Notes: a model not told the origin generated them from the letters alone. DNA of 50,227 nt from Candidatus Zambryskiibacteriota bacterium (GCA_016180955.1 JACPAD010000006.1:1-50227); one strand, 5' to 3'; positions 10,139 to 18,915 are shown, numbered from the stretch's first letter. A program made the numbers and translations.

Positions 10139-10373
10139 GCTCAGAGTTCTCTCTGGGAAAGATATTGTTAAATTTTTGCGAAAAGAAGGATTTGAAATTG
10201 AATATGGAAAAGGAAGCCACAGTAAATTATTTAAGTTGATTGGAGGAAAAAAAGAATCTATAACAATTCCCTTGCATAAAGAAATAGCCGAAGGCACTCT
10301 GCGTGCTATTTACAATCAAGCAAGTAAATTTATCTCCGAAGAAAAACTTAGGAAATATTTTTACACTAACTAG
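10131..10373 (+). CDS. hicA: HicA-family toxin
   Basis: SGKDIVKFLRKEGFEIEYGKGSHSKLFKLIGGKKESITIPLHKEIAEGTLRAIYNQA. Confidence 0.85.
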   Translation: MSKLRVLSGKDIVKFLRKEGFEIEYGKGSHSKLFKLIGGKKESITIPLHKEIAEGTLRAIYNQASKFISEEKLRKYFYTN

Positions 10374-10393
10374 GTTCGATTAAGACCAAAATT

Positions 10394-10563
10394 GCTCCCA
10401 AAGTATAGCATCGATATACCACTGCTTCTCAATAAAGAATTCATGGAACAAATGGCTCAAAGATTGGCTTTAATAAAATTGATGAGGAAAGTGGAAGAAG
10501 CTGAAAATGTTTAAAGTTGGTTTGAAAATTGTGGTTTAACCCAAGCAGGGGGTAAATATACAA
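10394..10563 (+). repeat. Dispersed ~170-nt repeat, copy 2
   Basis: Related to 6746..6916. Confidence 0.85.
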
Positions 10564-10606
10564 GCGAAAGGGACGGATTTCTCCGCCCCCTCGAATTGTG
10601 TTGTTA

Positions 10607-10861
10607 TTAGCCCATGAAGCTGTGCGCGTCTGGGTCGTCATGCACTTCGAGCGTATGGCGAACCTGTTCGCACACATTCTCGTATGACACTTTTCCCAAA
10701 TCCAGCGGCTTTCCGGAGTGGGCAACTACCACATGTTCGTCGTGTTCCACCGGCACGAGAACGAGCAGCGACTCCCTTCCTGTCGAGCGCTCCCACGAAC
10801 AGAGTGCATCAAGAAGACGTACAATCGCCTGGTCGCATTCCGGGTCGGGATGCCATCTCAT
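10607..10861 (-). CDS. Hypothetical protein (orphan)
   Basis: 84-aa ORF, AAAGGA Shine-Dalgarno, downstream GGGGCGGA-GAAA-TCCGTCCC terminator hairpin. Confidence 0.6.
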   Translation of the reverse strand: MRWHPDPECDQAIVRLLDALCSWERSTGRESLLVLVPVEHDEHVVVAHSGKPLDLGKVSYENVCEQVRHTLEVHDDPDAHSFMG

Positions 10862-10992
10862 AAATGGTCCTTTCTAGAATCTTGCTGTTCCGGTATCAAA
10901 GATTACATTTCTACCCGAGAAAATCAAATTTTGTTCGATTCCTACTCAGGTTTATGTCAAAATCTCCTTGGTTTTATTAGTGTTTCTAGCTG

Positions 10993-11065
10993 CTCCGCGA
11001 CCAGGGATCGAACCTGGGACATCCTCGTTAACAGCGAGGCGCTCTACCAGCTGAGCTATCGCGGA
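10993..11065 (-). tRNA. tRNA-Asn(GTT)
   Basis: TCCGCGATAGCTCAGCTGGTAGAGCGCCTCGCTGTTAACGAGGATGTCCCAGGTTCGATCCCTGGTCGCGGAG, full cloverleaf. Confidence 0.95.
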
Positions 11066-11156
11066 ATACGGGAAATCATAGCAAAAAAGCGGGTTGAATC
11101 AAGAAGCTTGGTTGAAATTTCTAAGGCTTTTGGTAAGTTTAGTTTAGAGGTGGACC

Positions 11157-11429
11157 ATGTTTTTTCCCATAACGCTGCCTGATAGGTATCTGGAGGAATT
11201 CACACATGCATTCCGTAATGCGTTCCCAGACAGCAAGACAGATGTCTCCACGACACTAGGGTTCGGAATTCGCGTGCCAGACGAGCGCGAGGCGAGTGTG
11301 CTTGCTTTCTTCGAACAATTCTGTGTCGCCAACAACTTGACACATCTCTTCGTGAGACAGGGGGAGGAGGGCTTTGAATTGCACGAGGTCGGAGAATTTA
11401 CAGCCAAGGACGACTTCGAGATCGTTTGA
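11157..11429 (+). CDS. Hypothetical protein (orphan)
   Basis: 90-aa ORF, AGAGGTGG upstream, terminator GCCGCTGA...TCAGCGGCgagTTTCTTTTT. Confidence 0.55.
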   Translation: MFFPITLPDRYLEEFTHAFRNAFPDSKTDVSTTLGFGIRVPDEREASVLAFFEQFCVANNLTHLFVRQGEEGFELHEVGEFTAKDDFEIV

Positions 11430-11521
11430 CACTGCTTGCCGCTGAACACAAAGTCTCAGCGGCGAGTTTCTTTTTATAAATAAGTGCTAAAATTAAAATG
11501 TTATAAATTTAAAAAATACTT

Positions 11522-11713
11522 ATGAATCAAAAAACTTATTATTCCGTAACGGGGGTAATCTTTCTTATCATTGCTGTCTTACATCTTCTTAGAATTCTCA
11601 ATAGCTGGCCAGCAGAAATTGGCATAGTGGCTGTGCCAATGTGGGCCAGCTGGGTAGCGGTAGTGCTTGCTGGTTATCTCTCTTACCACGGACTAAAGAA
11701 AAAAGTATTATGA
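11522..11713 (+). CDS. Small two-TM membrane protein
   Basis: Hydrophobic ORF, ATGA overlap with DoxX gene. Confidence 0.6.
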   Translation: MNQKTYYSVTGVIFLIIAVLHLLRILNSWPAEIGIVAVPMWASWVAVVLAGYLSYHGLKKKVL

Positions 11714-12105
11714 ACAGAGATAAATTGATGAATATAACGATGTTTTTATTGCGGGTTGTGTCCGGACTCTTGTTTATGCAGCACGGAGGGACGAAGCTCT
11801 TCGGCTGGTTCGGCGGCATACCGGGAGGAGAATTACCGACTTTAATGCTGGTGGCTGGTATTCTTGAGTTTTTCGGCGGCTTGGCTATCCTCTTCGGATT
11901 TCTCACCCGTCCGATTGCCTTTATTCTCTCCGGCGAGATGGCGGTGGCATACTTCCAAGCTCATTACTCAATAGAGGCCGTATGGCCGATTGAAAACGGC
12001 GGCGAACCGGCAGTACTCTTCTCTTTCATCTTCCTCTTCTTTGCCGCTCATGGCGCCGGTATGTGGAGTATAGATGCCTGGCTCAAGAGTCGCAGGAGAG
12101 CATAA
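11710..12105 (+). CDS. DoxX-family membrane protein
   Basis: MFLLRVVSGLLFMQHGGTKLFGWFGG...LEFFGGLAILFGFLTRPIA. Confidence 0.85.
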   Translation: MNRDKLMNITMFLLRVVSGLLFMQHGGTKLFGWFGGIPGGELPTLMLVAGILEFFGGLAILFGFLTRPIAFILSGEMAVAYFQAHYSIEAVWPIENGGEPAVLFSFIFLFFAAHGAGMWSIDAWLKSRRRA

Positions 12106-12238
12106 TTCTTATTGTCCACACTAATCCACAACATATCCCCCGAATTGTTCGAAAAAATGATTTGACAATTTGAAAGAGTGGAAAGAAAATAGTAATTAGG
12201 TCAATCTTCCCCACGTCGCTAAAGCTATGAGGGGTAAA

Positions 12239-12388
12239 AAGAGGAGCTTCCTTAACTTAAATACAAGGTCTCAAACCAGTGAGAGTTATGAGCCTCACAC
12301 CGAGACCAAATTAGAATATAAGCGGAACACTCCTCTAAAATGGGTTGGCCGCCTTAGCAGAAATCCCGCCTCCGGCGGGATTTCTGCT
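12239..12388 (+). other. Structured intergenic element ending in a strong terminator-like hairpin
   Basis: GAGGAG(12241)...CTCCTC(12330) enclosing GGTCTC(12267)...GAGACC(12302); then perfect 15-bp IR AGCAGAAATCCCGCC-tcc-GGCGGGATTTCTGCT (12356..12388). Confidence 0.45.
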
Positions 12389-12410
12389 TGTGCTATGCTA
12401 AAATCATTTA

Positions 12411-12938
12411 GTGAAAAAAATTCTTATTTTGATTGTTATTGCGGCCTTGGCTTTTTATATCTTCAAGGACGATTTGCTGGTTACTTCGAACACGACGCCG
12501 AAGGTGGATTCTAACTTCACCCCAGATCCGTCAAGTGCCACCTTCATCTTCGACGACGGACCAGTTACGTTAAGAGACGGCAGTAGCGAAACTATTGAGA
12601 GCGGTTTTGTGGAAGAAACAACACTGCTTGAAGAACTTTCTTACGGCGATATCAACGGAGACGACGAGCTTGATACGGCGGTGCTCCTCGTCCGCTCCGG
12701 CGGCGCCTCGGGAGTTTTTGTTTACGCGGCAGCTTATGTCTCCGGCCCAGTGGGCTACAGAGGCACGAATGCCATTTTTTTAGGCGACCGGATTTCTCCA
12801 CAATCGGTTTCTACCTCCAACAGAATTGTTACCGTGCACTATCTCGACCGGCGCGAAGACGAACCCTTCGCTGCCGAACCGACTGTACCTGCTTCCAAGC
12901 AATTCATATATCGCAACGGCCAGTTTGAGGAAAGGTAA
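12411..12938 (+). CDS. Membrane-anchored hypothetical protein
   Basis: N-terminal TM, 175-aa ORF. Confidence 0.65.
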   Translation: MKKILILIVIAALAFYIFKDDLLVTSNTTPKVDSNFTPDPSSATFIFDDGPVTLRDGSSETIESGFVEETTLLEELSYGDINGDDELDTAVLLVRSGGASGVFVYAAAYVSGPVGYRGTNAIFLGDRISPQSVSTSNRIVTVHYLDRREDEPFAAEPTVPASKQFIYRNGQFEER

Positions 12939-12964
12939 ATTTTGTGTTTTAATAGCTTGCCCTC

Positions 12965-14743
12965 ATGGAAATTAGAAACATTGCCATTATTGCGCACGTT
13001 GACCATGGAAAAACTACTTTGACTGATGCCCTGATGCGCCAAACTGGCATGGTAGAGCAAGGTTTTACGATGGACTCAAACGCGCTGGAACTTGAGCGCG
13101 GCATTACCATTTATTCCAAGAATGCTTCCCTATTCTATCGAGGCACTAAAATTAATATCGTCGATACTCCCGGACACGCGGACTTCGGTTCGGAAGTAGA
13201 ACGGGTCTTGCGCTCTATCGATACGGTGCTTCTGGTCGTTGACGCACAAGAAGGACCGATGCCGCAGACGCGCTTCGTCCTCAAGAAGTCTCTCGAGCTC
13301 GGCCTCAAGCCGATTGTGGTCATCAATAAGATTGATAAGCCCGCCGCACGGCCGGAGTGGGTACACGAAGCGGTGCTGGAACTTTTCCTTGAGCTTGGAG
13401 CAAATAACGAGCAAATAGACTTTTCCACTGTTTACGCCGAAGGCCGCGCCGGTATCGCGAAGAAAAGCCTGACCGATAAATCGAAAGATCTTGCTCCCCT
13501 TCTCGATGTAATCTTAGAAAAGGTGCCCGCTGCCGAGCAAAAACTTGATGCACCAGTACGCCTGCAGCCATTTAATCTGGCTTATGACAATTTCTTGGGG
13601 CGATTAGCTATTGCAAGAATTTACGAAGGGAAAATAAAGAACGGTCAGGATGTATATATAAAAGGTAAAAAGTCAAAAATTACCAAGTTGTATACATTCG
13701 AAGGACTGCAAAGAAAAGAAGTAGACGAAGCTCTTGCGGGAGACATCTGTATGGTAGCTGGCATTCCAGACATCTATATCGGAGACACTATTTCGGGAAC
13801 TCCGGATGCTGTTCCTCTGCCTAGTATCAAAGTTGACGAACCCACAATTTCTCTCAACTTCCTCGTTAACAACTCCCCTTTTGCCGGACGCGAGGGAAAA
13901 TTCGTTACTGGCCGCCAGATCCGCGAGCGACTAGAAAGAGAGCTAGAAGTAAACGTGGGGCTTAAAGTAGATTTCAGCAAAAATGACTATTATACCGTCT
14001 ACGGCCGCGGCGAACTTCACATTGCGATACTTTGCGAGAATATGAGACGGGAAGGATTTGAATTACAGGTCTCCCAGCCACAAGTCATTTTCAAAGAAAA
14101 TGATGGTGAGCTTGTCGAACCATTTGAGGAGATAATAGTCGACGTACCAGAAGAATTTTCCGGCACAATTATTTCCACTCTCACTTCCAGACGAGCCAAT
14201 ATTTTGGACATGAAAAATCATGAGAAGCAAATTAGAATCATTTTCGAAGCGCCGACCAGAGCGCTCTTGGGATATAGAGGGCAATTTATCGTAGATACGA
14301 AAGGCTTAGGCATACTCTCATCCCGCTTTACCGGCTTCAAGCCATACGCGGGAGAGATTGAACACAAGGATGTAGGGGCCATGATCTCGATGGAGGACGG
14401 CAAATGCCTCGCCTTCGCTCTCGATAATTTACAGTTGCGTGGCACGCTCTACGTCGAGCCGGGAGATGAGGTCTACACTGGGCAAGTTATAGGTAATTCT
14501 TCCAAAGGTGAAGACTTGTATGTAAATCCGACCAAGGGCAAACAGCTTACCAACATGCGCGCTTCCGGCTCGGACGAAGGCATTTATCTTTCCCCCGCCT
14601 GGAAGCTCGATATCGAACGGGCAATGGAGATCATGAATGAAGACGAATATATAGAAATTACTCCCTCTTCCGTCCGCCTCCGCAAAATTCTACTCACCCG
14701 AGAAGAGCGTTCAAAAGCCCAGCGAGCAGGTTCTAGGAACTAG
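12965..14743 (+). CDS. typA: Ribosome-associated GTPase TypA/BipA
   Basis: IAHVDHGKTTLTDALMRQTG...DTPGHADFGSEVERVL...NKIDKP; full-length. Confidence 0.97.
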   Translation: MEIRNIAIIAHVDHGKTTLTDALMRQTGMVEQGFTMDSNALELERGITIYSKNASLFYRGTKINIVDTPGHADFGSEVERVLRSIDTVLLVVDAQEGPMPQTRFVLKKSLELGLKPIVVINKIDKPAARPEWVHEAVLELFLELGANNEQIDFSTVYAEGRAGIAKKSLTDKSKDLAPLLDVILEKVPAAEQKLDAPVRLQPFNLAYDNFLGRLAIARIYEGKIKNGQDVYIKGKKSKITKLYTFEGLQRKEVDEALAGDICMVAGIPDIYIGDTISGTPDAVPLPSIKVDEPTISLNFLVNNSPFAGREGKFVTGRQIRERLERELEVNVGLKVDFSKNDYYTVYGRGELHIAILCENMRREGFELQVSQPQVIFKENDGELVEPFEEIIVDVPEEFSGTIISTLTSRRANILDMKNHEKQIRIIFEAPTRALLGYRGQFIVDTKGLGILSSRFTGFKPYAGEIEHKDVGAMISMEDGKCLAFALDNLQLRGTLYVEPGDEVYTGQVIGNSSKGEDLYVNPTKGKQLTNMRASGSDEGIYLSPAWKLDIERAMEIMNEDEYIEITPSSVRLRKILLTREERSKAQRAGSRN

Positions 14744-14811
14744 ATACTAGGTGCTAGGTGCTAGAAGGCCGCTCATCGTGGGCGGCCTTTTCGTTTGTCT
14801 AAATTTTCTCT

Positions 14812-14847
14812 TACGATTTAAATTTACTATAGTCGAATTAAATCGTA
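14812..14847. repeat. 36-nt palindromic element a
   Basis: TACGATTTAAATTTACTATAGTCGAATTAAATCGTA. Confidence 0.85.
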
Positions 14848-14883
14848 TACGTTACAAATGTCCTATAGGACAAGATTAACGTA
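14848..14883. repeat. 36-nt palindromic element b, abutting a
   Basis: TACGTTACAAATGTCCTATAGGACAAGATTAACGTA. Confidence 0.9.
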
Positions 14884-14961
14884 AAAAGTGCAGAACTAGT
14901 ACAAAGAAAAAGAAATTGACAGAATAGATTTTTAAGTACATGATATTAAATGGAGGTAAGC

Positions 14962-15120
14962 ATGGAGATTAAGTGTCCAAAGTGCAACAAGTCTGAAAAG
15001 GTCCAGATGGAGAGCGGGAACGGCCGAAGATTGGGCAACCAGTGGTTTGAGACGTACGTCTGCGGCGACTGCCACCACAAATTCGAGCAGTCCGAGGAGA
15101 TCAAGATGAGAGGGAACTAA
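14962..15120 (+). CDS. 52-aa zinc-ribbon protein
   Basis: MEIKCPKCNKSEKVQMESGNGRRLGNQWFETYVCGDCHHKFEQSEEIKMRGN; TGGAGG Shine-Dalgarno; terminator GGCCGCGA...TCGCGGCCTTTT. Confidence 0.75.
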   Translation: MEIKCPKCNKSEKVQMESGNGRRLGNQWFETYVCGDCHHKFEQSEEIKMRGN

Positions 15121-15202
15121 TCCGGCAGCACCGGCAATTTGATAGGACCTGAATGTGGCCGCGATGCATGCGTCGCGGCCTTTTCGTTTGGTTAATTTCT
15201 CA

Positions 15203-15238
15203 TACGATATAATCTATCTACAGCAAGATTAAATCGTA
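15203..15238. repeat. 36-nt palindromic element c
   Basis: TACGATATAATCTATCTACAGCAAGATTAAATCGTA. Confidence 0.8.
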
Positions 15239-15288
15239 TATAAGCTAGCCCCTAGTCCCAAGTCCCTAGCCCCTGTATAATAAGCCCC

Positions 15289-16050
15289 ATGTCTAAGCTT
15301 TCGACAGAGCCGTATAAGGGCGTGCAGGACTTCTATCCGGAGGATATGAAGATTCAAAATTACATTTTTGATACGTGGAAGAAGGTTGCCGAGAGGTTTG
15401 GGTATGAGGAATACAGCGCTTCCCCACTAGAGCCGACAGAGATATATACCGAAAAGTCCGGAGAAGAGATTGTCAACGAACAGACCTTTACCTTCACCGA
15501 CCGCGGCGGACGGTCTGTGACTCTGCGTCCAGAAATGACTCCGACCTTGGCGCGAATGGTGGCGGCACGAAGAAAGTCCCTGAAATTTCCACTGCGCTGG
15601 TACTCTATTCCTAATTTGTTCCGTTATGAAAGACCGCAACGCGGCAGACGCCGCGAACATTGGCAATTTAATGCCGACTTATTAGGAGTAATCGGTATTG
15701 AAGGAGATAAGGAGGTCCTCTCTCTGGCCTATGCAATTATGAAAGAGTTTAGAGCTAGAGACGAAGATTTCGAAATTAGAATCAATAATTCTGATATTGA
15801 CCTTTTCAGGGAAATTGCGCCGAATTTAGTCTTCGACCCAACACTTCTACGAGGGCAAACTTACTACACTGGAATGGTTTTTGAAGTCTTTGATACTAAT
15901 AAAGAAAATACGCGTGCACTAGCCGGAGGCGGAAGATACGATAACCTACTGGAAATATTCGGTGTTGAACCGGTGCCTGCCGTTGGCTTCGCTGTGGGAG
16001 ATATTACTATGGACGACTTTCTCGAAACACATAAATTACTACCGGGATGA
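15289..16050 (+). CDS. hisS: Minimal histidyl-tRNA synthetase-like protein (catalytic core only)
   Basis: Motif 2 FRYERPQRGRRREHWQFNADLLG, RGQTYYTGMVFEVF, motif 3 GGGRYDNLLEIFGVEPVPAVGFAVGD; lacks insertion and C-terminal domains. Confidence 0.75.
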   Translation: MSKLSTEPYKGVQDFYPEDMKIQNYIFDTWKKVAERFGYEEYSASPLEPTEIYTEKSGEEIVNEQTFTFTDRGGRSVTLRPEMTPTLARMVAARRKSLKFPLRWYSIPNLFRYERPQRGRRREHWQFNADLLGVIGIEGDKEVLSLAYAIMKEFRARDEDFEIRINNSDIDLFREIAPNLVFDPTLLRGQTYYTGMVFEVFDTNKENTRALAGGGRYDNLLEIFGVEPVPAVGFAVGDITMDDFLETHKLLPG

Positions 16051-16622
16051 GGAAAATAGTTTTCGATATCGAGACCAAAAACTTTTTTCACGATGTCGGC
16101 TCTTCAGACCCGGCCAAGCTTGATATCGCTCTTGTCGCTATCCATGATTCCGAGACAGACAGCTACTCTTCTTATCTGGAAAGCGAGCTAAATAAACTCT
16201 GGCCCATTCTCGAGCGTGCCGACATGCTCATCGGCTTCACTTCTGAACATTTCGACATGCCACTCTTAAACAAATATTATCCCGGTGACCTGACCAAAAT
16301 AAAGCACCTGGATATTCTTAAAGAAATTAAGCAGAGTTATGGCCGCCGTATGAAGCTCGACCAATTGGCGGAAGGCACTCTCGGCAAGCACAAATCCGGA
16401 CATGGTTCGGACGCGCTCAAATGGTGGCGAGCGGGTGAGATAGAGAGAATCAGGCAATACTGCATTGATGACGTGCGCCTGACCAAAGAACTCTACGACC
16501 ATGCCCGTGCAAACAATAAACTAATGTTCAAAGAAGGTGGTCAGCTTAAAGAAATAAAATTAGATACGGCCGAATGGGAGAAACCGAGCGAGAGCAAACT
16601 AACCTTCTCCCTGCCCTTTTAG
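16047..16622 (+). CDS. DEDD/RNase H-like exonuclease domain protein (YprB-like)
   Basis: MRKIVFDIETKNFF...IGFTSEHFDMPLLNKY...YCIDDVRLTKELYD; 4-nt overlap with hisS-like gene. Confidence 0.8.
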   Translation: MRKIVFDIETKNFFHDVGSSDPAKLDIALVAIHDSETDSYSSYLESELNKLWPILERADMLIGFTSEHFDMPLLNKYYPGDLTKIKHLDILKEIKQSYGRRMKLDQLAEGTLGKHKSGHGSDALKWWRAGEIERIRQYCIDDVRLTKELYDHARANNKLMFKEGGQLKEIKLDTAEWEKPSESKLTFSLPF

Positions 16623-16642
16623 ATGTTATAATAACTTCACTT

Positions 16643-17335
16643 ATGGAAACAGAATCAAACAAGTTTTTAGTCCCGCTTGCGATAGTTGTTGCCGGAGCAC
16701 TAGTCTCGGGAGCGATATATTTCGGTGATTCGACCCCCTCGACAAGTTCAGGGCGAACAACGGATAATGCCAATACGGATATAGATATTGCTCCGGTAAG
16801 CAATAAGGACCACATCCGCGGTGCCTCTTCAGCCCGATTCTTCGTCATCGAATACTCCGATACCGAGTGCCCATTCTGCAAAACCTTCCACGGCACTATG
16901 AAGGAAGTTCTCCGCACTTACGGCAATGACGTGGCATGGGTCTACCGCCACTTTCCCATAGAGCAGCTCCACGCTAAAGCCATTAAGGAATCGGAGGCGA
17001 CGGAATGCGCAGCGGAGCAGGGCGGCAATCAGGCGTTCTGGACCTACACTGACAAAGTCTTTGAAAGGACTAATTCCAACGACTCTTTGCCGGAAAGTGA
17101 ATTACCTAAAATCGCAGCCGATATTGGCCTTAACGTGGGACAATTCAACTCATGCCTCTCAAGCGGCAAATATGCTGAAGCAGTTAAGAAGAGTGTTGAG
17201 GCAGCTGTCAAAGCCGGCGCGCGCGGCACTCCTTACTCTGTCATAGTGGACCAGGAGGGTGAAGTAAAAAATATTATTAATGGCGCCGAGCCGCTTGCCA
17301 ATGTCAAAGCCAAGCTCGACGCGCTTCTAAAATAG
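16643..17335 (+). CDS. Membrane-anchored DsbA-like thioredoxin-fold protein
   Basis: TM + FVIEYSDTECPFCKTFHGTMKEVL...YRHFPIEQLHAKA...GARGTPYSVI. Confidence 0.9.
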   Translation: METESNKFLVPLAIVVAGALVSGAIYFGDSTPSTSSGRTTDNANTDIDIAPVSNKDHIRGASSARFFVIEYSDTECPFCKTFHGTMKEVLRTYGNDVAWVYRHFPIEQLHAKAIKESEATECAAEQGGNQAFWTYTDKVFERTNSNDSLPESELPKIAADIGLNVGQFNSCLSSGKYAEAVKKSVEAAVKAGARGTPYSVIVDQEGEVKNIINGAEPLANVKAKLDALLK

Positions 17336-17343
17336 CTTTATTA

Positions 17344-18867
17344 CTAGACTCTATCTACTAAATACTTATATATCGCATACATTGCATAAGTATCTAAAGT
17401 GCAGTACTTCCTCAAGTCCTCCATTACTTTTTCTTTCTTTTCTGGACTAAAACCCTTAAGCACAGATTCCATCCACAAGCGCTGGGCCTGCCCGCCGCCC
17501 GAAATGTCGAGTTCCTTATAAGTAAGAGTCGGCAGAAGCGCCGGCAAGACCGCCTTGATCGAGGCCGAGCCGAAGAAATCTTTGTCTACGAACCAGCCCT
17601 TAGAGAACGGGACCATCAAGTCAATCATTCTGTCGTTGAGATTTTGGAGAAAATTAGCATACTCCGGATAAAGAGCAGCCATTTCGCTGTTTCTGGCTTT
17701 TTCAAACTTCATACTCCAAGAAACGACCGAGCCGCTATTGTCAAAGTCTTCGGCAAGATGCTTAAGAAGCGCTGGCACCGGATCGGAGTTCTCGGTATGG
17801 AGATACTCTTTATGAACAAGTTCTGCACTAGGACTTGATAAGATATGAAGAGAATACTGGAATGGCACTTGTTGGTACGGGTGGTAGCCGTCAAAGGCTG
17901 GTATCACGCCGGCCAAGGTTTCGTAATCGAGAAAGTGCAAAGGATACTCCAGCTCTTTAAGAAAATTATTTATTTCTTCTTTATCAAAGTACTGTTCCTC
18001 CGAGCGCATGGCTCTCACTTGCCTCTCCTGTCTCTCGGTGAGCGGACAATCCAGCGGGATATCATTTAGCACTTCTATACCATTATCTTCGAGCCAAGCG
18101 ACGGTCTCCGGCTTTAAGCTGCAGAGTTTAAGGATGCTGTATTGCGGAAGTTCCCCTTTCACAGCTCTGTAAATATCGAGCCACTCGGCCATTTCATCCA
18201 TTCCGCCGTTAAGATGTCGAGGGGAAATGTCCGGCATGATCTTGCTTGAGAGAACTTTGAAGGCTTTACCGATATTCTCGAGTGTTTCGGGAATTGCCTC
18301 ACGCACTTTCTCCGTAACTTCTGTTTTGGCAGTTATGCTCTCTGGATCAATATCTCCTTTACGCACGTATTTATTATTTACATAGAGAACATAAGCGTTA
18401 CGGACAGTAAACCCAGATTTTTCAATAACAATGGTCTGGAAAGTAAGGTCCGGTATATGCTCCGGCTTTACGGAGGTTGAAGATTTAATTTCGTAGAGAT
18501 TAAAAGTCTTGTCGCTTACTCTCTCGAGTACATCAAAAGTGGAGGTTATATTTTCTATTTCGAGTCTCCCTTGAAGAATTACTTTAGTGCCTTTCTTTAT
18601 CTCACTGAGAGTTATTTGCGGCAGAGCGTAATACATTGTGCCGGAAAAGTCGCCATCTTCCTTCTTGTATCCAAGCTTTACCGCCTCGGGAAATAATTTC
18701 TCCGCATAGCCCTCGAACAAGGCGCCTTCGTCGAAGCGCAGTTGGAGCTCCTCATCCGGAACGGGAAGCTTGTCCTTATCGAACTTTTTGAGCCACAGCC
18801 AAGCTGGATGCTTGAGAAACATCATGAACTCGGACTTGGATACAACCATAGGTGTGTATTCTATCAT
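17344..18867 (-). CDS. DUF2779-type protein (PD-(D/E)XK nuclease-like N-term, DEDD-like C-term)
   Basis: VSKSEFMMFLKHPAWLWL..., LYEIKSSTSVKPEH..., HFLDYETLAGVIPAFDGYHPYQQVPFQYSLH. Confidence 0.85.
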   Translation of the reverse strand: MIEYTPMVVSKSEFMMFLKHPAWLWLKKFDKDKLPVPDEELQLRFDEGALFEGYAEKLFPEAVKLGYKKEDGDFSGTMYYALPQITLSEIKKGTKVILQGRLEIENITSTFDVLERVSDKTFNLYEIKSSTSVKPEHIPDLTFQTIVIEKSGFTVRNAYVLYVNNKYVRKGDIDPESITAKTEVTEKVREAIPETLENIGKAFKVLSSKIMPDISPRHLNGGMDEMAEWLDIYRAVKGELPQYSILKLCSLKPETVAWLEDNGIEVLNDIPLDCPLTERQERQVRAMRSEEQYFDKEEINNFLKELEYPLHFLDYETLAGVIPAFDGYHPYQQVPFQYSLHILSSPSAELVHKEYLHTENSDPVPALLKHLAEDFDNSGSVVSWSMKFEKARNSEMAALYPEYANFLQNLNDRMIDLMVPFSKGWFVDKDFFGSASIKAVLPALLPTLTYKELDISGGGQAQRLWMESVLKGFSPEKKEKVMEDLRKYCTLDTYAMYAIYKYLVDRV

Positions 18868-18915
18868 GTTGACCCCTCCACACCTCCCCTTGGCAGGGGA
18901 GGTATTAAAAAACCT

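Noticed and set aside
12227-12514. 95-aa ORF as a gene
   Set aside because: Lies over strong inverted repeats and overlaps the better ORF at 12411; no domain signal.
15289-16050. HisZ (ATP-PRT regulatory subunit) rather than HisRS
   Set aside because: Motif 2 arginines and RGxxYYTG loop look like a catalytically competent HisRS; no his operon nearby. Not fully excluded.
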